Shown: one piece after another, positions 42,835 through 54,062 of the stretch
How positions within the stretch are numbered: position 1 is the stretch's first letter
How the letters are laid out: the number at the start of each line of letters is the position of its first letter
Assembly (NCBI GenBank): GCA_949358305.1
Contig: OX442320.1
Location: forward strand, 11,610,259-11,674,258
DNA length: 64,000 nucleotides
Direction: 5' to 3'
From: Strigamia acuminata
Taxonomy: Eukaryota; Arthropoda; Chilopoda; Geophilomorpha; Linotaeniidae
Position numbers and translations under genes: made by a program
The notes under the pieces: generated by a model
What the model was told of the DNA's origin: nothing
Seen by the model: the letters and a program-made list of their open reading frames with translations, nothing else
Databases searched by the model: none

Positions 42835-43072
42835 ATGAAAAAACTTTTTAAGGTAAATATAATTTATTACTTTTGAATATAATTTCTTTTATTTTCTAGG
42901 CCACTCTGGATAAACGCCATGCGAAAACCCAACCAAACCGTAAGTATATTATTTTAATAAGCTATAACGCTGCTTTCAAATTAAAATTGTATATTTTCTT
43001 TATTTAGGTCACAAAGGACGAGCGACAGACCGAAAATTTGGAAAACACCGCACGAAATACAGGACTTTATAA
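42835..43072 (+). CDS. Spliced 40-aa basic mini-protein in the duplicated block
   Basis: Three small exons (42835-42852, 42900-42939, 43008-43072) join with good GT-AG sites into one frame starting MKKLFK and ending RTKYRTL-stop. An AATAAA signal overlaps the stop. About 40 percent of residues are Lys, Arg or His, as in ribosomal or DNA-packing peptides, but I recognise no family. The second copy of the block keeps start, splice sites and frame up to a Lys-to-stop change. Coding function is a hypothesis only. Confidence 0.35.
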
Positions 43073-43974
43073 ATAAAATGTAAAAAACTCATATTTAAGT
43101 CAAAATTTAGAAATAAAATTAAAAATTCAACATACTAAACAAAAACGCACGAAATTTTTTCAAATAAAACTTCCTCGCATAAACTAAAATGTGCTACGAA
43201 ATTTTTCATCAAAAAAAAAAACAAAAAAAAACTCCAAAAAAAGCTTACTCCCAAATTTAAGCTGTCGGGGACAGCTACCACTCGCAACCGGAAAAACTCC
43301 GTTGAGCCGCAGTGCCTCTTATACAAGGTGCCAGGACCTAGGGGCCCAATCCTAGGCCCTGGAAATGAATTTTACCTGCAGTCTTCTTGGTGTCTTCTCT
43401 TCCGAATGTGTCCTTCCATGATGTGGTCTCTGAAATAAAACTTAAGAAAATATAATTAAACAATTTCTCGAAATTCGAGACACAAATACATAGAAATATA
43501 CAATAATGACACATTAGATACATAATTTAAAATAAAAAAAAAACAATTATAGATTTAAAGTGAAATTTGAAGCCGTAATGATGAAATGACGTCTAGAACA
43601 CTTCAAAATGTTGTCCCGAATCGTTAATTCAATTTAAACTCGCAACAGCAAACTAGAAGAAAAAAAACGAGAAAAACCAAAGCCATTAATAACTAATAAA
43701 GCAACAACTTACAAAAATGTAACTCACCGGACATATGTGAGCAGTTTTTATGTTCAGAAGTTCATTGTGTCAAGCAATGGCGGCGAAATATATAAATAAC
43801 TAATTCGAGTGAACGATAAAAGAGAATATCATGAGAAAAATAAAACGCCAGAATAAGTATTAAAGCAATAACAAAAATTAAAATTAAACTTGCCGTACGT
43901 GCGTGAGCAGCTTTTCCAACGTTGTTAATCCTTGTCGTAAGTAGCGGCAGCTAAAACTAAAAAAAAAAATAATA

Positions 43975-44945
43975 ATAAAATATTTAGGCCGAAAAATCCA
44001 GAAACAACGAAAAAATATGTAGGCCTAATAAATCTAAACGCAAAAATATTAAATCTAAACTAAAAAATATGTAAGCCTAATAAATCTAGAAAAAACGTAA
44101 AAATATGTAGGCCTAATAAATCTAGAAACAACGAAAAAATGTAGGCCGAAAAATTTAGAAACAACGAAAAAATATGTAGGCCTAATAAATCTAAACGCAA
44201 AAATATTAAATCAATACTCAAAAATATGTAGGCCTAATAAATCTAGAAACAACGTAAAAATATGTAGGCCTAATAAATCTAGAAACGAAAAAATATGTAG
44301 GCTTAAAAATCTAGAAACAACGAAAAAATATGTAAGCCGAAAAATCTAGAAACAACAAAAAAATATGTAGGCCTAATAAATCTAAACGCAAAAATATTAA
44401 TCTAAACTCAAAAATATGTAGGCCTAATAAATCTAAACGCAAAAATATTAAATCTAAACTCAAAAATATGTAGGCCTAATAAATCTAAACGCAAAAATAT
44501 TAAATCAATACTCAAAAATATGTAGGCCTAATAAATCTAGAAACAACGAAAAAATATGTAGGCTTAAAAATCTAGAAACAACGAAAAAATATGTAAGCCG
44601 AAAAATCTAGAAACAACAAAAAAATATGTAGGCCTAATAAATCTAAACGCAAAAATATTAATCTAAACTCAAAAATATGTAGGCCTAATAAATCTAAACG
44701 CAAAAATATTAAATCTAAACTCAAAAATATGTAGGCCTAATAAATCTAAACGCAAAAATTTAAATCTAAACTCAAAAATATGTAGGCCTAATATATCTAA
44801 ACGCAAAAATATTAAATCTAAACTCAAAAATATGTAGGCTTAATAAATCTAGAAACAACGTAAAAATATGTAGGCCTAATAAATCTAGAAACAACGAAAA
44901 AATATGTAGGCCTAATAAATCTAAACGCAAAAATATGTAGGCCAA
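43975..44945 (+). repeat. GTAGGCCTAATAAATC satellite array (copy 1)
   Basis: About 25-30 units of variable length built on AAAATATGTAGGCCTAATAA, then ATCTAGAAACAACG or ATCTAAACGCAAAAATATT. The corresponding array in copy 2 is 55835-56520. Minus-strand frames through it are artefacts. Confidence 0.95.
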
Positions 44946-45505
44946 AAAAAAGTGTACGATAAATAAAAACGTCACTTACCTAAGAGCTCTAACCGCTTGC
45001 ATTCGGCAGCATTTCCATTAGAAATTCCTGCGATGAATATTTAATGAGCTAAAATAAGCTATATTTCGATGAAATTTCGATGAATTTTCGATGAATTTTT
45101 TTGTGCGATGTTTCCGGTTCAATGCTGCTGCCATCTCGCGCCAATAATTTCCAAGCGTTGTGATTTTCGATGGCGTCATTACACCGCACTCTGAATAGAA
45201 AGAGATTTTCAATTTTATTTTTCAATCTTTCAATTTATCGTAGAAAAGAAATGGAATAAAAAAAGATTTATTACCTTTCGTTACCATCATTTCGTTAACA
45301 TTTTGTGTCAAAAACACTGGCGCCATCTCGGAATTTTCTTCCGAACTTACAACTCGAATAAAATCTCCATTTCTAACCATCAATTCGTTTATTTAAAAAA
45401 AGAAAATAAAACCACATCTCGATAAAATAATAATAATAAAAAAAATTATCAAATTGTATTCAAAATCAATACAATAAGTCACTAATCGGGAATAAAATGG
45501 TCAAA

Positions 45506-46094
45506 TCACGTGTCCAACGTACAAAGCAACGCGACCCCGCGCGCAATCCAATGCTCATCGGGAATCTCCGACGGAATTCCAATCGGCATCACGAAATTAC
45601 TATAGAATGACCCGTCGTCGCCAAAATCCCCCGTCGTTCGCTCGTCTTATACAGCGGAGAAGTATACGCCTTCCGCACCGGCAAATCGCCGCGACGAATC
45701 GGCTTCAACCACAACTAGAAACAAACGAATGAACAATCCGACACAAACATCTTCAAATCCTTTACCACCGGCATCGGATCGTGCAGAACTCGAGGTAAAG
45801 ATTCCGCAATCGTTCTTCCCTTCCTGTCCCACCTCGCGCCTTCCATAAACACCCCGCGCACATAAAATAAACCCCTGAAACAAACGATTAAAAATGCACT
45901 TAACCTTCCACTAAAAATTTCTCACCATCGTCGGGCGGTTTCACGTATTCCTGGTCGCCCAGCAGCTCGAAATCAAACACTAAAAGATCGATCGGAATCG
46001 TGTATTTCCTCGCGTAATTCTGCTGAACTCCGGTGAGAAAAGTCTGCGTGAAATAAAAGCCGGAGAGCCAGAAAATGGGCGGGATGAGATGATG
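45506..46094 (-). pseudogene. C-terminal end of a dynein heavy chain, frameshifted
   Basis: Exons on minus: 45926-46094, 45766-45874, 45506-45714. They read as the end of an axonemal dynein heavy chain: [75 protein letters not shown] and the end HWIARGVALLCTLDT. The frame slips near 45860 and again near 45600 (between GHS and NFVMP). No upstream exons of this 4,000-aa protein are present. The motor would drive ciliary or flagellar beating; here I judge it a broken fragment. Confidence 0.82.
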
Positions 46095-46834
46095 CTAGGG
46101 TTTATCTGATGGGTTATTAGCAAACTATTATATGCATTTTGGATCTTAACAAGGTTAATGGTTATGGTTAATGGTAATTGTTTCAAATTCACATCGAGGG
46201 AGGTCAATTTGATTTTCTTACCGAGGTGTTTCGTGTTTGTCTTGACAGGTATGTCTGAGCATTATCAATAGGAAATCTGACCAAGTGCAGAGAATTGTGA
46301 GATAATTTGCAATTGCGGTCATAAAAATTGTCGCTGCTTAGTCCTGCTCAATTTCTAATCTAAACAAAATATGATTAATTTGCAATTTGAATAAATTTGT
46401 GACCAGTTATTTGTTGTGATAAACGATCGGCATTTTCTCATTAAAGAACTCCACAGAGTGCACACCAGCTGTTATTAAGGGATAGTGTTTGTTTGATAAA
46501 AAAATACCTTTAGAAAATGATATTTGTTTTGATTTAAATGAGGATAAAATGTTTTATATAATGTTCTATTCAATAGAGAGTTTGCGGGTTGTAAAATGTC
46601 AAGTTCTAACATTATGACTAGTATAAATTCATGAGGAAATTTATAAATTTGTAGATGTATGGGTTAGCACGCTACCGGTAGCTGCAGCATGATGCTGTGT
46701 ACAAAATTCTCTCTTATTTAAAATAAGGGAAAATTATCCCAAATTTGTTGCTATTGAGATCTCAGTTTGACCAAATAATCCAAAGTTGAAGAAATACTGT
46801 AGGTGTTTTTAGCTTTTTATTCTATTTTGACAAT
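46095..46834. other. Spacer; duplicated upstream segment
   Basis: 46260-46640 repeats 30885-31250 and, in part, 32510-32850. 46640-46800 is AT-rich. No gene seen. Confidence 0.5.
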
Positions 46835-47511
46835 TTAACAGTTCAATTTGTTCTTTTCTGATATTCCAACGACGTTTCCAAATTTCTCTCCAGTTATGGG
46901 ATTGACGCAGTTGCACTTTGAGCCTGTGCATTGCACGCTTTCGTAGTTACCAACTTGGTCGCAAGCGATCGTTCGGCCAATAACGTGGTGGCTGAGGTAA
47001 TCCTTTTCACGGGCACACCCTGAATACAAAATATAAATCAATAGAGGAAATACAATTTTAGGGTTTGTTAGCGAAGGATGGATCGGGTTAAAAATGGCGG
47101 TTACTCACGACATTCGGTGTTGCTGGAGTCGGATACGTGGAAATGGTAACCGGAAATTGAGTTTCCTTCAGCGTCGACGCAGTCACAGCTATGGAGAATA
47201 CGAATTTGAGACTTTAGGAGGAAATATTTTGGAGAATCAATGTTATTTTAATTACTAAGCTTCAACGCATTGTTTGGGTGAATATGTTCCATCGTCGTCG
47301 CATTTTGGAACGTGGATGCCGACCATTCCTTGGTTCTTTTGCTGGCGATCCAAAGCGTTCTGGCGTTCTTCGTGGCATGGCTTTCTTGCTGAAACTGTTG
47401 AAGATATATTGTGTAGAATAAAATGGTGAGAAGTCAATTCAAAGTTGAATGAAAAGAGAACAAACCTGCAGCCACCACTACAACGAGGAGAAAACACCGG
47501 ACGGAAAACAT
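46835..47511 (-). CDS. Thyropin 5: secreted protein with two thyroglobulin type-1 domains
   Basis: Exons on minus: 47466-47511, 47256-47394, 47109-47188, 46835-47019; 149 aa in frame. Signal peptide MFSVRCFLLVVVVAAG. Domain 1: C-HEERQ...HVPKCDDDGTYSPKQC...CDCV...C. Domain 2: CAREKDYLSHH...IACDQVGNYESVQC...CNCV...C. Typical insertion-free Tg1 spacing, but Trp of CWCV is Asp and Asn. Exon lengths differ from copies 3 and 4 by whole codons only. It lies 12 kb from the nearest copy, separated by the mobile-element region. Role inferred: inhibitor of cysteine proteases. Confidence 0.88.
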
Positions 47512-47573
47512 TGTTTATTCAAATATACTCAAGTTTGAATTGAAGGCGAGGGTGGATGAGCAAAACTCTGCCT

Positions 47574-47700
47574 ATTTATACTGTTTTTATAGTCCTTGTG
47601 CAGTCATCAGTTTGCTGTAAACAAGATAAACACGAGCTGTCATTCCACACCTGTTTATTTATCATAAACTTCAATTGATTTGATAAAGTGCAATTACGAC
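47574..47700 (-). promoter_or_regulatory. TATA box and GATA block of thyropin 5
   Basis: On minus GTATAAAT is at 47574-47581, about 65 bp above the ATG. Upstream are AGATAAAC, TTATCATAAAC and TTTGATAAAG (GATA sites), part of the block shared with other copies. Confidence 0.55.
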
Positions 47701-47704
47701 TAAA

Positions 47705-48624
47705 AATGAAACAGTGCCAAGGTTATTAGCAATTTATACGATGAAATGGTTGAATTAATAATAATTTACTATAGAGATATTTTAGTGAGTGTTAATCAGT
47801 CATTTTGAAATTGAGCTCTTTCTTATTGGTTAAGAAGGATCACATGATCAGTTATTTGCGCCCAACGTATGGGAATTTGTCGTTAGTTTTTTTTTTAAAA
47901 CAGAGTATAGGTTAGTTAGAGAATTATGGTTATTTATATTTACTCATCCAATGAGGATGCGTGTAGTTTAGCCCCTATAACAACTCCATTTTAATTTCTA
48001 ACCACTCAAAAAATCCACTAATTTTCATTGCTCAACGTGCAAATTATTGCTGGTTTCCCCGAGCATCAGGAAAAGTGCCGACAACTTGTTCATTTCATTG
48101 AAAGAGATATTATTGAAAAGCGTTCTAACTTTGTGCAGACATGTGTCCGAGATGATTGCCTGATGATCGCTTTTGGAAACAGTGAAGTGTACAAATATTA
48201 AGCAGTTTGTAACAGTTTTGCAAGTTGTTAAAAGTTTGATTGTTAGATGTTTGGTCAGAATTATTGATTCTCGGGTGTTTTAGTAAAATTTAACACTTTA
48301 TGGTCGCTATTTGGTCGTGAATTTTTCCATTATTAATCTCCCAAGTCGTGTGGAGTGTTCGGCACTCCTATTCTTATCTCTTGTTTTTATGATTATTTGT
48401 ATAAAACCGTATAAAACCATGATTAAATCAACACTTATGCAAATACTCCTGTACGTTATGCCTCGTGTCTGACTACATCCAACTACAATCAGTGCAATTC
48501 AAATACAAGGTCTTTACGACGTTTGGCCCACCCTGTCCAATTGCTACAACAAAGAAAACTCCAACAGAGAAGAATTATTAACTTTTTATTTTCTATATAG
48601 ACACTTGTTTGTAGTTTTGACAAT
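47705..48624. other. Spacer with one coding-like fragment
   Basis: Apart from the frame at 48022-48201, I see AT-rich sequence with no gene, array or inverted repeat. Confidence 0.45.
48022..48201 (+). pseudogene. Coding-like 60-codon fragment, unidentified
   Basis: Between two stops the frame reads NVQIIAGFPEHQEKCRQLVH, then FIERDIIEKRSNFVQTCV and a tail EVYKY. Composition is that of a globular protein, unlike the flanks. No start Met at the front and no acceptor site, so it may be a piece of a processed or captured gene. I do not recognise it. Confidence 0.3.
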
Positions 48625-49211
48625 TTAACAGTTCAATTTGTTCTTCTGTGAAATTGGTACGACGTCACCAATTTTTTCTCCGGATAAGACATTCGCGCAG
48701 TAGCACTTGGAGCCCGTGCATTGTTGTCGTTCGTAGTTACCGTACTTATTGCAAGCGATCGTTCTGCCAATACGAGCGTGATGGCGGAGCTCATCCTTTT
48801 CACGGGCACATCCTGAATTGAAACAAAAAAGATATAAACGAAATGAACGCACGAAATAGAACGTTAACTCACGGCATTGGGCGCCCTCGGAAGTGGATAT
48901 GTGGAAATGGTAACCGCCAATTTGATTTCCTTCGGCGTCAACGCAGTCGCAGCTTTGGGATTAATAAGAATTCGAGGCTGGGAAAAAATATTTTAGAAAA
49001 TGATTTGGCCTTACTATGATTCAAAGCATTGCTTGAGTGAATAGGTTCCATCATCTTCGCAATTTGGAGCTTGGATCGGGTACATTTTGTTGTGTTGCGG
49101 GCGATTCAAAGCGTCCTGGCGTTCTTCGGGGCATGGCTTTCTTGCTGAAACTGTTGAAGATGTACCTGCAGCCACCACTAAGACGAGAAGAAAAGAGTGG
49201 ACTGAAACCAT
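48625..49211 (-). CDS. Thyropin 6: two thyroglobulin type-1 domains, intron 1 lost
   Basis: Exons on minus: 49015-49211, 48873-48952, 48625-48812; 154 aa. The first intron, present in all paralogs, has shrunk to 15 bp (49151-49165). That is too short to splice, and it reads through in frame as five extra residues (GTSST) after the signal peptide. Domain 1: C-PEERQ...APNCEDDGTYSLKQC...CDCV; domain 2: CAREKDELRHHARIGRTIAC...CYCA...C. Loop 1 (NRPQHNKMYPIQAPNC) is the shortest of the set. Role inferred as for the family. Confidence 0.85.
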
Positions 49212-49282
49212 CGTGTGTAGCTAGAAGTTTATTGAAAAAAGTCAAGTTTGATGTGAAGGCGGCTTTTTATGAAGCAAACTGT

Positions 49283-49400
49283 TATTTATATACTGCTTGT
49301 AATCCATGTGCACTCATCAGTTTGCTGCAAAGCAAATAAACATGTGAACTGTCATTCCAAGCTGTTTATCGTAGACATTAATTGCTTTGATAAAATGCAG
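49283..49400 (-). promoter_or_regulatory. TATA box and GATA block of thyropin 6
   Basis: On minus GTATATAAAT lies at about 49283-49292. TGTTTATCGTAGACATTAAT and TTTGATAAAATGCA upstream are the conserved GATA-bearing block. Confidence 0.5.
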
Positions 49401-50109
49401 TTAAAAAATAATTTTTGTGAGGAAAGAGGGAGTGAATTGAGATGATATTTGGATTGTCAGCAAATTATTTTGTGATTGGTTGCAATTTCAACATAAATTC
49501 AAACGAGTTTAAATCTAATTTGTAGAAAATTAGTATAGAAAAAAAGATTTCAAACTTGCACTAAAGGATGGCAAAGGAGGACAATTTGATTTTCTTACCA
49601 CAGTTGGTCGGTGGAGAAACAAAAGCGGCGCCATAACTCGGCAAAAGTGACAGGCTGACAGCAACCAAGTCGGACGTGGCATTTTCAAAAAGAATGATAA
49701 GTGTGACTTAGTCTACTTATCACATCATTGAGCATTTTGTGTGAAGTAAAATCTGCTGAAATCTGCATGTGATTGGAATTATTATTTTTGTTTATTTTGC
49801 AATCTGACGTAGAACTACGGCTTTCTTTCTCCGCACTGGGGAGAAAGAGAAACTGTAGCCCGGACACAGATTGGAGAAATACATTTATTTTGGCATTTTC
49901 TTCTTTCTCTCTCTCAAATGATTGTGAAATGATGAAATGACGTGATGGAAGGGTTGAGCCATCCGGGTTTGTTTGGGTTCCACAGAATGCAACTGTGACC
50001 CTGCATTGAAAAAGTACATACAAGTGAATTTCGTTACGAGTAGGTCGAATTTTGTTTGACAAATTAATCAATCAATAAATAAATAAATGAATATTTTTTT
50101 TGTGTGTAG
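49400..50109. other. Spacer
   Basis: 49590-49690 resembles the region around the start of the hybrid gene (GTCGGTGG, AAAAGCGGCGCCATAACTCG, CAACCAAGTCGGACG against 27070-27120), a faint relic of its first exon. The rest is AT-rich. No intact gene. Confidence 0.4.
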
Positions 50110-50796
50110 AAAACGAATGGCGGCTCAGGAATGTCTTGGCGACCAGTGTTTGGGGCAACAAGAGCGGACCAATTGCAGTTGTCGACGAGTAATTTGAAAT
50201 CATTTTTATCCCGAAGAAAGTGGCAGGTATGTACAAAACAAATTAATTAATTTTAATTTAATTTTAATTTAATTTTTCCATTTCAAGAAAACCGGGAACG
50301 CCATTCTGGCTTGACAACGATTAAAGTCGAAAGGAAGATCGACAAGTTGTACCGAAATGGTCCGAATAACAAATCTCTTTTGGATTCATCTATTAGCGAA
50401 GAAGAAACTGTCGTTGCTCCACCTCAACCGAGTACAAAAAGTAAAAGAAAAATATTAAAATAAAATTATTTTCGTAACTCATAAAATTGCAATTCCATTT
50501 GCAGGCGTGAACGGCCAATCGGCAAAGATTTACACGAGCAAAACCACGTAAAAGCCGGATGTATGGCCATGTTCGAGGTGCAAGTGGAGAGCAAGTTGAA
50601 GGTGCAAGTGTCGTGATTTAAAGACGATCAACAGATTTTCGGGGACCGAAGACGAATATTTTCGACGAGTGGAAACCGCATTTATTCTCTGCGCATTTTG
50701 AACGCAAATTGCAGCGATGCGGGCACGTACAAATGTCTGATGAAGAGTGGCGAGGGCGTGTTGAAGAGCGTAGGAAATTTGTCGATTGTAAAATGA
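50110..50796 (+). pseudogene. Fragment of a muscle-type Ig-domain protein with in-frame stops
   Basis: Exon-like pieces 50110-50226, 50288-50440 and 50505-50796 keep splice sites. The last encodes an I-set Ig domain: KAGCMAMFEVQVESKLKVQV, then TGA where the core Trp is expected, FKDD, RRRIFS, YSLRILNANCSDAGTYKCLM. A TAA also interrupts the first piece after AVVDE. It resembles domains of giant muscle proteins such as obscurin or titin relatives, but the parent cannot be named. Confidence 0.7.
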
Positions 50797-51496
50797 ATGT
50801 TTCGAATTTATTTTCAAAATCTTTTTGTATTCTTTTGTTTTTTCCTTCATTTTTTGACGAGTTAAGACTAAGCGAATTATTTGGATTTCGTAGTGCCAAT
50901 ATTTTTGTTCTGAATCTCATTTTTTGTGTCTATTTGTGTATAGTCATTTATATATTTGATTTGTAGAAATCCCGAGTTGCATTCATGACATTTTTATCAT
51001 TGATCGGGTTGATATGTTTGTGGTTGGGTTTTTTCCTTTTGTTTAGAATTGGATACCGTGTTAGATGTCGCTGTGAATGTAATGTTTAAAAATTCGTTTT
51101 ATTATTATTCCTTTCAACTTTCACTGAATTTTGATTTGTGTTCATTCTTTTCCATGTCTTTTTCACGATGGATTTTGCCCGTTTGCATAGTATTGTCTAC
51201 AGTTCAGATAGAATTTATTTAAGCTCGTTCAAAATATTGTCTTTGATCGGTGGCGCCACTCAACGGGTAAAAAAGAAGACATTTTTCGTCTTTTTACAGC
51301 TGTTGCGTGTGTTGAATAAAGTGCATACGTTTCTTAAATCGACAGTTCCGGTTTCACGTGCGAACGATAAATCGAGGACTTACTACGGTAATACGTTTAT
51401 TAAACTACTGGATGTCGCATCTCGAAGGAGGTCTTTTTCAACTGCACACCGGTAGTCGTCCATGGGCTATAAAACGAATCACGTTCAAGAAAATGC

Positions 51497-52115
51497 ACTT
51501 TCAGCGGTGGCGCCACTCAACGGGTAAAAAAGAAGACATTTTTCGTCTTTATACAAACAACGAAATGTATATTCAACAGGATTTGCGTGAGTTTAATAAA
51601 TTGAATACGTTTTGTTTATCGACAGTTCAGGCTTCGATGCAGGCGATAAATCGATAACTTATTACGGTAATACGTTTATTAAACCATTGGATGTCTCCTA
51701 TCAAAGTCCACGGACTATACAACGAATCTCGTTCAAAAAAGTGAACTTTGACGGTGGCGCCACTCAACGGGTAAAAAGGAAGACATTTTTTGGTTTTATT
51801 CAAACTACGAAATATGAAGCTTCAATAGTTTCCTTTTTACCCGTTGAGTGGCGCCACCGTCAAAGTTCACTTTTTTGAACGAGATTCGTTGTATAGTCCG
51901 TGGACTTTGATAGGAGACATCCAATGGTTTAATAAACGTATTACCGTAATAAGTTATCGATTTATCGCCTGCATCGAAGCCTGAACTGTCGATAAATTCA
52001 ATTTATTAAACTCACGCAAATCCTGTTAAATCTACATTTCGTAGTTTGTATAAAGACGAAAAATGTCTTCTTTTTTACCCGTTGAGTGGCGCCACCGCTG
52101 AAAGTGCGTTTTTGA
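51497..52115. repeat. 600-bp near-perfect palindrome in copy 2
   Basis: 51497-51780 and 51832-52115 are inverted copies with very few differences, around a loop of about 50 bp. Both ends carry GGTGGCGCCACTCAACGGGT. Units also run in direct repeat at about 245-265 bp spacing (51250, 51507, 51754). Confidence 0.88.
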
Positions 52116-52736
52116 GTTTTACTTGTCGCGGCGACAGCAACCGCACCGGGAGTAGGACAACTTTCAACTTTGAGGTTTTTCGTAGTTGGCACCGTAACGG
52201 CGACTAGAGTTTTGTGAAATACTTAATGTTTTGGCAGCGGCAAACTAACTGTAAGTAGTAAATTCGATTTTTATTGTTTCACTTAGGTTTCCTTTGTTTG
52301 AAAACGACAACGGCGGCCATGTTGCATTTGTTTGTCATGTACGGAAAATGAGCGAGAAGATTTAATTTTAGTGGCTTTAACTACAAGCTGAAGAGCTACG
52401 CAATTTATTCCTTTATTTCTCGCCATTTTGTTAAGGAAATTTAAAGAAATTTATTAAATTAAATTTTTCGAAGTTATGTTTGTAAATTTATGCACGCCGG
52501 TTTTTGCATATTTTTACATTTCTTTTACGAATTTTATTTGCTATTGTATTTATTGATATTTTTTCTCTTATCCAGGAGTATTATACTCGAGTTGTCACAC
52601 GGATTGAGCAATTTGAAGACACAGAAGACTACTGGCTGAAACTTTATATTTAGTTATTCATAATTAATTTTTTATTTCCTGTATTCCTGATTTGTTTATA
52701 TTTTGTGTTTTCATAATTTATTGTATCTATTTTATT

Positions 52737-52875
52737 TCCTTTCCTTCTTTCTTTTCTTTCCTTCTCCTTTCCTTCTCCTTTCTTTTCTTTCCTTCTCCTT
52801 TATTTTCTTTCCTTCTCCTTTCTTTTCTTTCCTTCCTTTCTCCTTTATTTTCTTTCCTTCTCCTTTATTTTATAA
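52737..52875 (+). repeat. Pyrimidine tract of copy 2 (short)
   Basis: (TTTCC/TTCTCC)n over about 140 bp, against 720 bp at the equivalent place in copy 1. Confidence 0.9.
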
Positions 52876-53019
52876 TATCCCCACGTGAATCGCTGCTCCT
52901 TTCTATATATTTTCGCTAAGTCTTTAAGAAATTGGCGATGGAGGTAGTGCATTGTAGATAATTGATTTATAAGAAATAAAAAATACTATTCAAAAGAAAC
53001 TTTATTCAATGAATTTTAT

Positions 53020-53172
53020 ACACTGTTTACAAAATGAATTAATGGACATAGAATAAATTTACAAAATGAATTAATGGACATAGAATAAATTTACAAAATG
53101 AATTAATGGACATAGAATAAATTTACAAAATGAATTAATGGACATAGAATAAATTTACAAAATGAATTAATG
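53020..53172 (+). repeat. 32-bp tandem repeat (copy 2)
   Basis: About four to five units with core GAATTAATGGACATAGAATA, corresponding to 41795-41950. Confidence 0.88.
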
Positions 53173-53189
53173 AACTCATAAAACAAATG

Positions 53190-53706
53190 GAAGAAAGAGA
53201 GAAGGAAGGAAAGAGAAGGAATAAAGGAAGGAAGGAAAGAGAAGGAATAAAGGAAGGAAGGAAAGAGAAGGAATAAAGGAAGGAAGGAAAGAGAAGGAAT
53301 AAAGGAAGGAAGGAAAGAGAAGGAATAAAGGAAGGAAAGAGAAGGAATAAAGGAAGGAAGGAAAGAGGGAAGGAAGGAAAGAGAGAAGGAAGGAAAGAGG
53401 GAAGGAAGGAAAGAGAGAAGGAAGGAAAGAGAAGGAAGGAAGGAAGGAAGGAAAGAGAGAAGGAAGGAAGGAAGGAAGGAAAGAGAGAAGGAAGGAAGGA
53501 AGGAAGGAAAGAGAGAAGGAAGGAAGGAAGGAAGGAAAGAGAAGGAATAAAGGAAGGAAGGAAAGAGAGAAGGAATAAAGGAAGGAAGGAAAGAGAGAAG
53601 GAATAAAAAAAGGAAAGAAAGAGAGAAGGAATAAAGGAAGGAAAGAAAGAGAGAAGGAATAAAGGAAGGAAAGAAAGAGAGAAGGAATAAAGGAAGGAAA
53701 GAGAAG
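53190..53706 (+). repeat. Purine tract, (GGAA)n with GAGAAGGAATAAA units, 515 bp
   Basis: Nearly pure A/G on plus. In copy 1 the same place (41960-41985) has only about 25 bp of purines. Minus-strand Phe/Ser/Leu/Pro frames across it are artefacts. Confidence 0.95.
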
Positions 53707-53989
53707 GATTTGCAATAAATACAAAATGCACATGATAAAATATGAAACACGATAAAATTTTAAATATACATGTTAAAACAAAATAAATTTCGCGAGGACA
53801 CTGCTTGTTGCCATTCTTGAATTCGTCGTCGTAGGCCTGTATCGATATGCCAACTCCGTTCTTTTCGTTTTAATTCGGAGGTGCCGGTTTTGAGGTGCAT
53901 TTCTAAAATAAAAATGAGAAGCAAAATTAAAGTACTAAACTTGAAAATAAAAAAAATGAAAGGAATAAAAGCAAACAACTAAAGCCAGC

Positions 53990-53994
53990 CTGCC

Positions 53995-54039
<45 letters not shown>

Positions 54040-54062
54040 ACAAGCAAGCAAGCAAACAACTA
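53990..54062 (+). repeat. (AAGC)n microsatellite
   Basis: GCAAGCAAGCAAGCAAGC continues for about 65 bp; absent from copy 1. Confidence 0.95.

Larger units (their letters stand above)
39545..45175. repeat. Complex duplicated block, copy 1
   Basis: About 5.6 kb that corresponds segment by segment with 51240-56640: palindromic GTGGCGCCAC module, exon-like piece EYYTRVVTRIEQFED, pyrimidine tract, 32-bp repeats, mini-gene, GTAGGCCTAATAAATC array. Outside the simple repeats the copies look over 90 percent identical. No reverse transcriptase, transposase or clear outer inverted ends are seen, so I cannot class it. Confidence 0.8.

Noticed and set aside
43975-44945. Possible CRISPR-like array
   Set aside because: Units are contiguous satellite repeats without unique spacers, in a eukaryotic genome.
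53103-53750. 185-215-codon minus frames
   Set aside because: Translation of the (GGAA)n tract.
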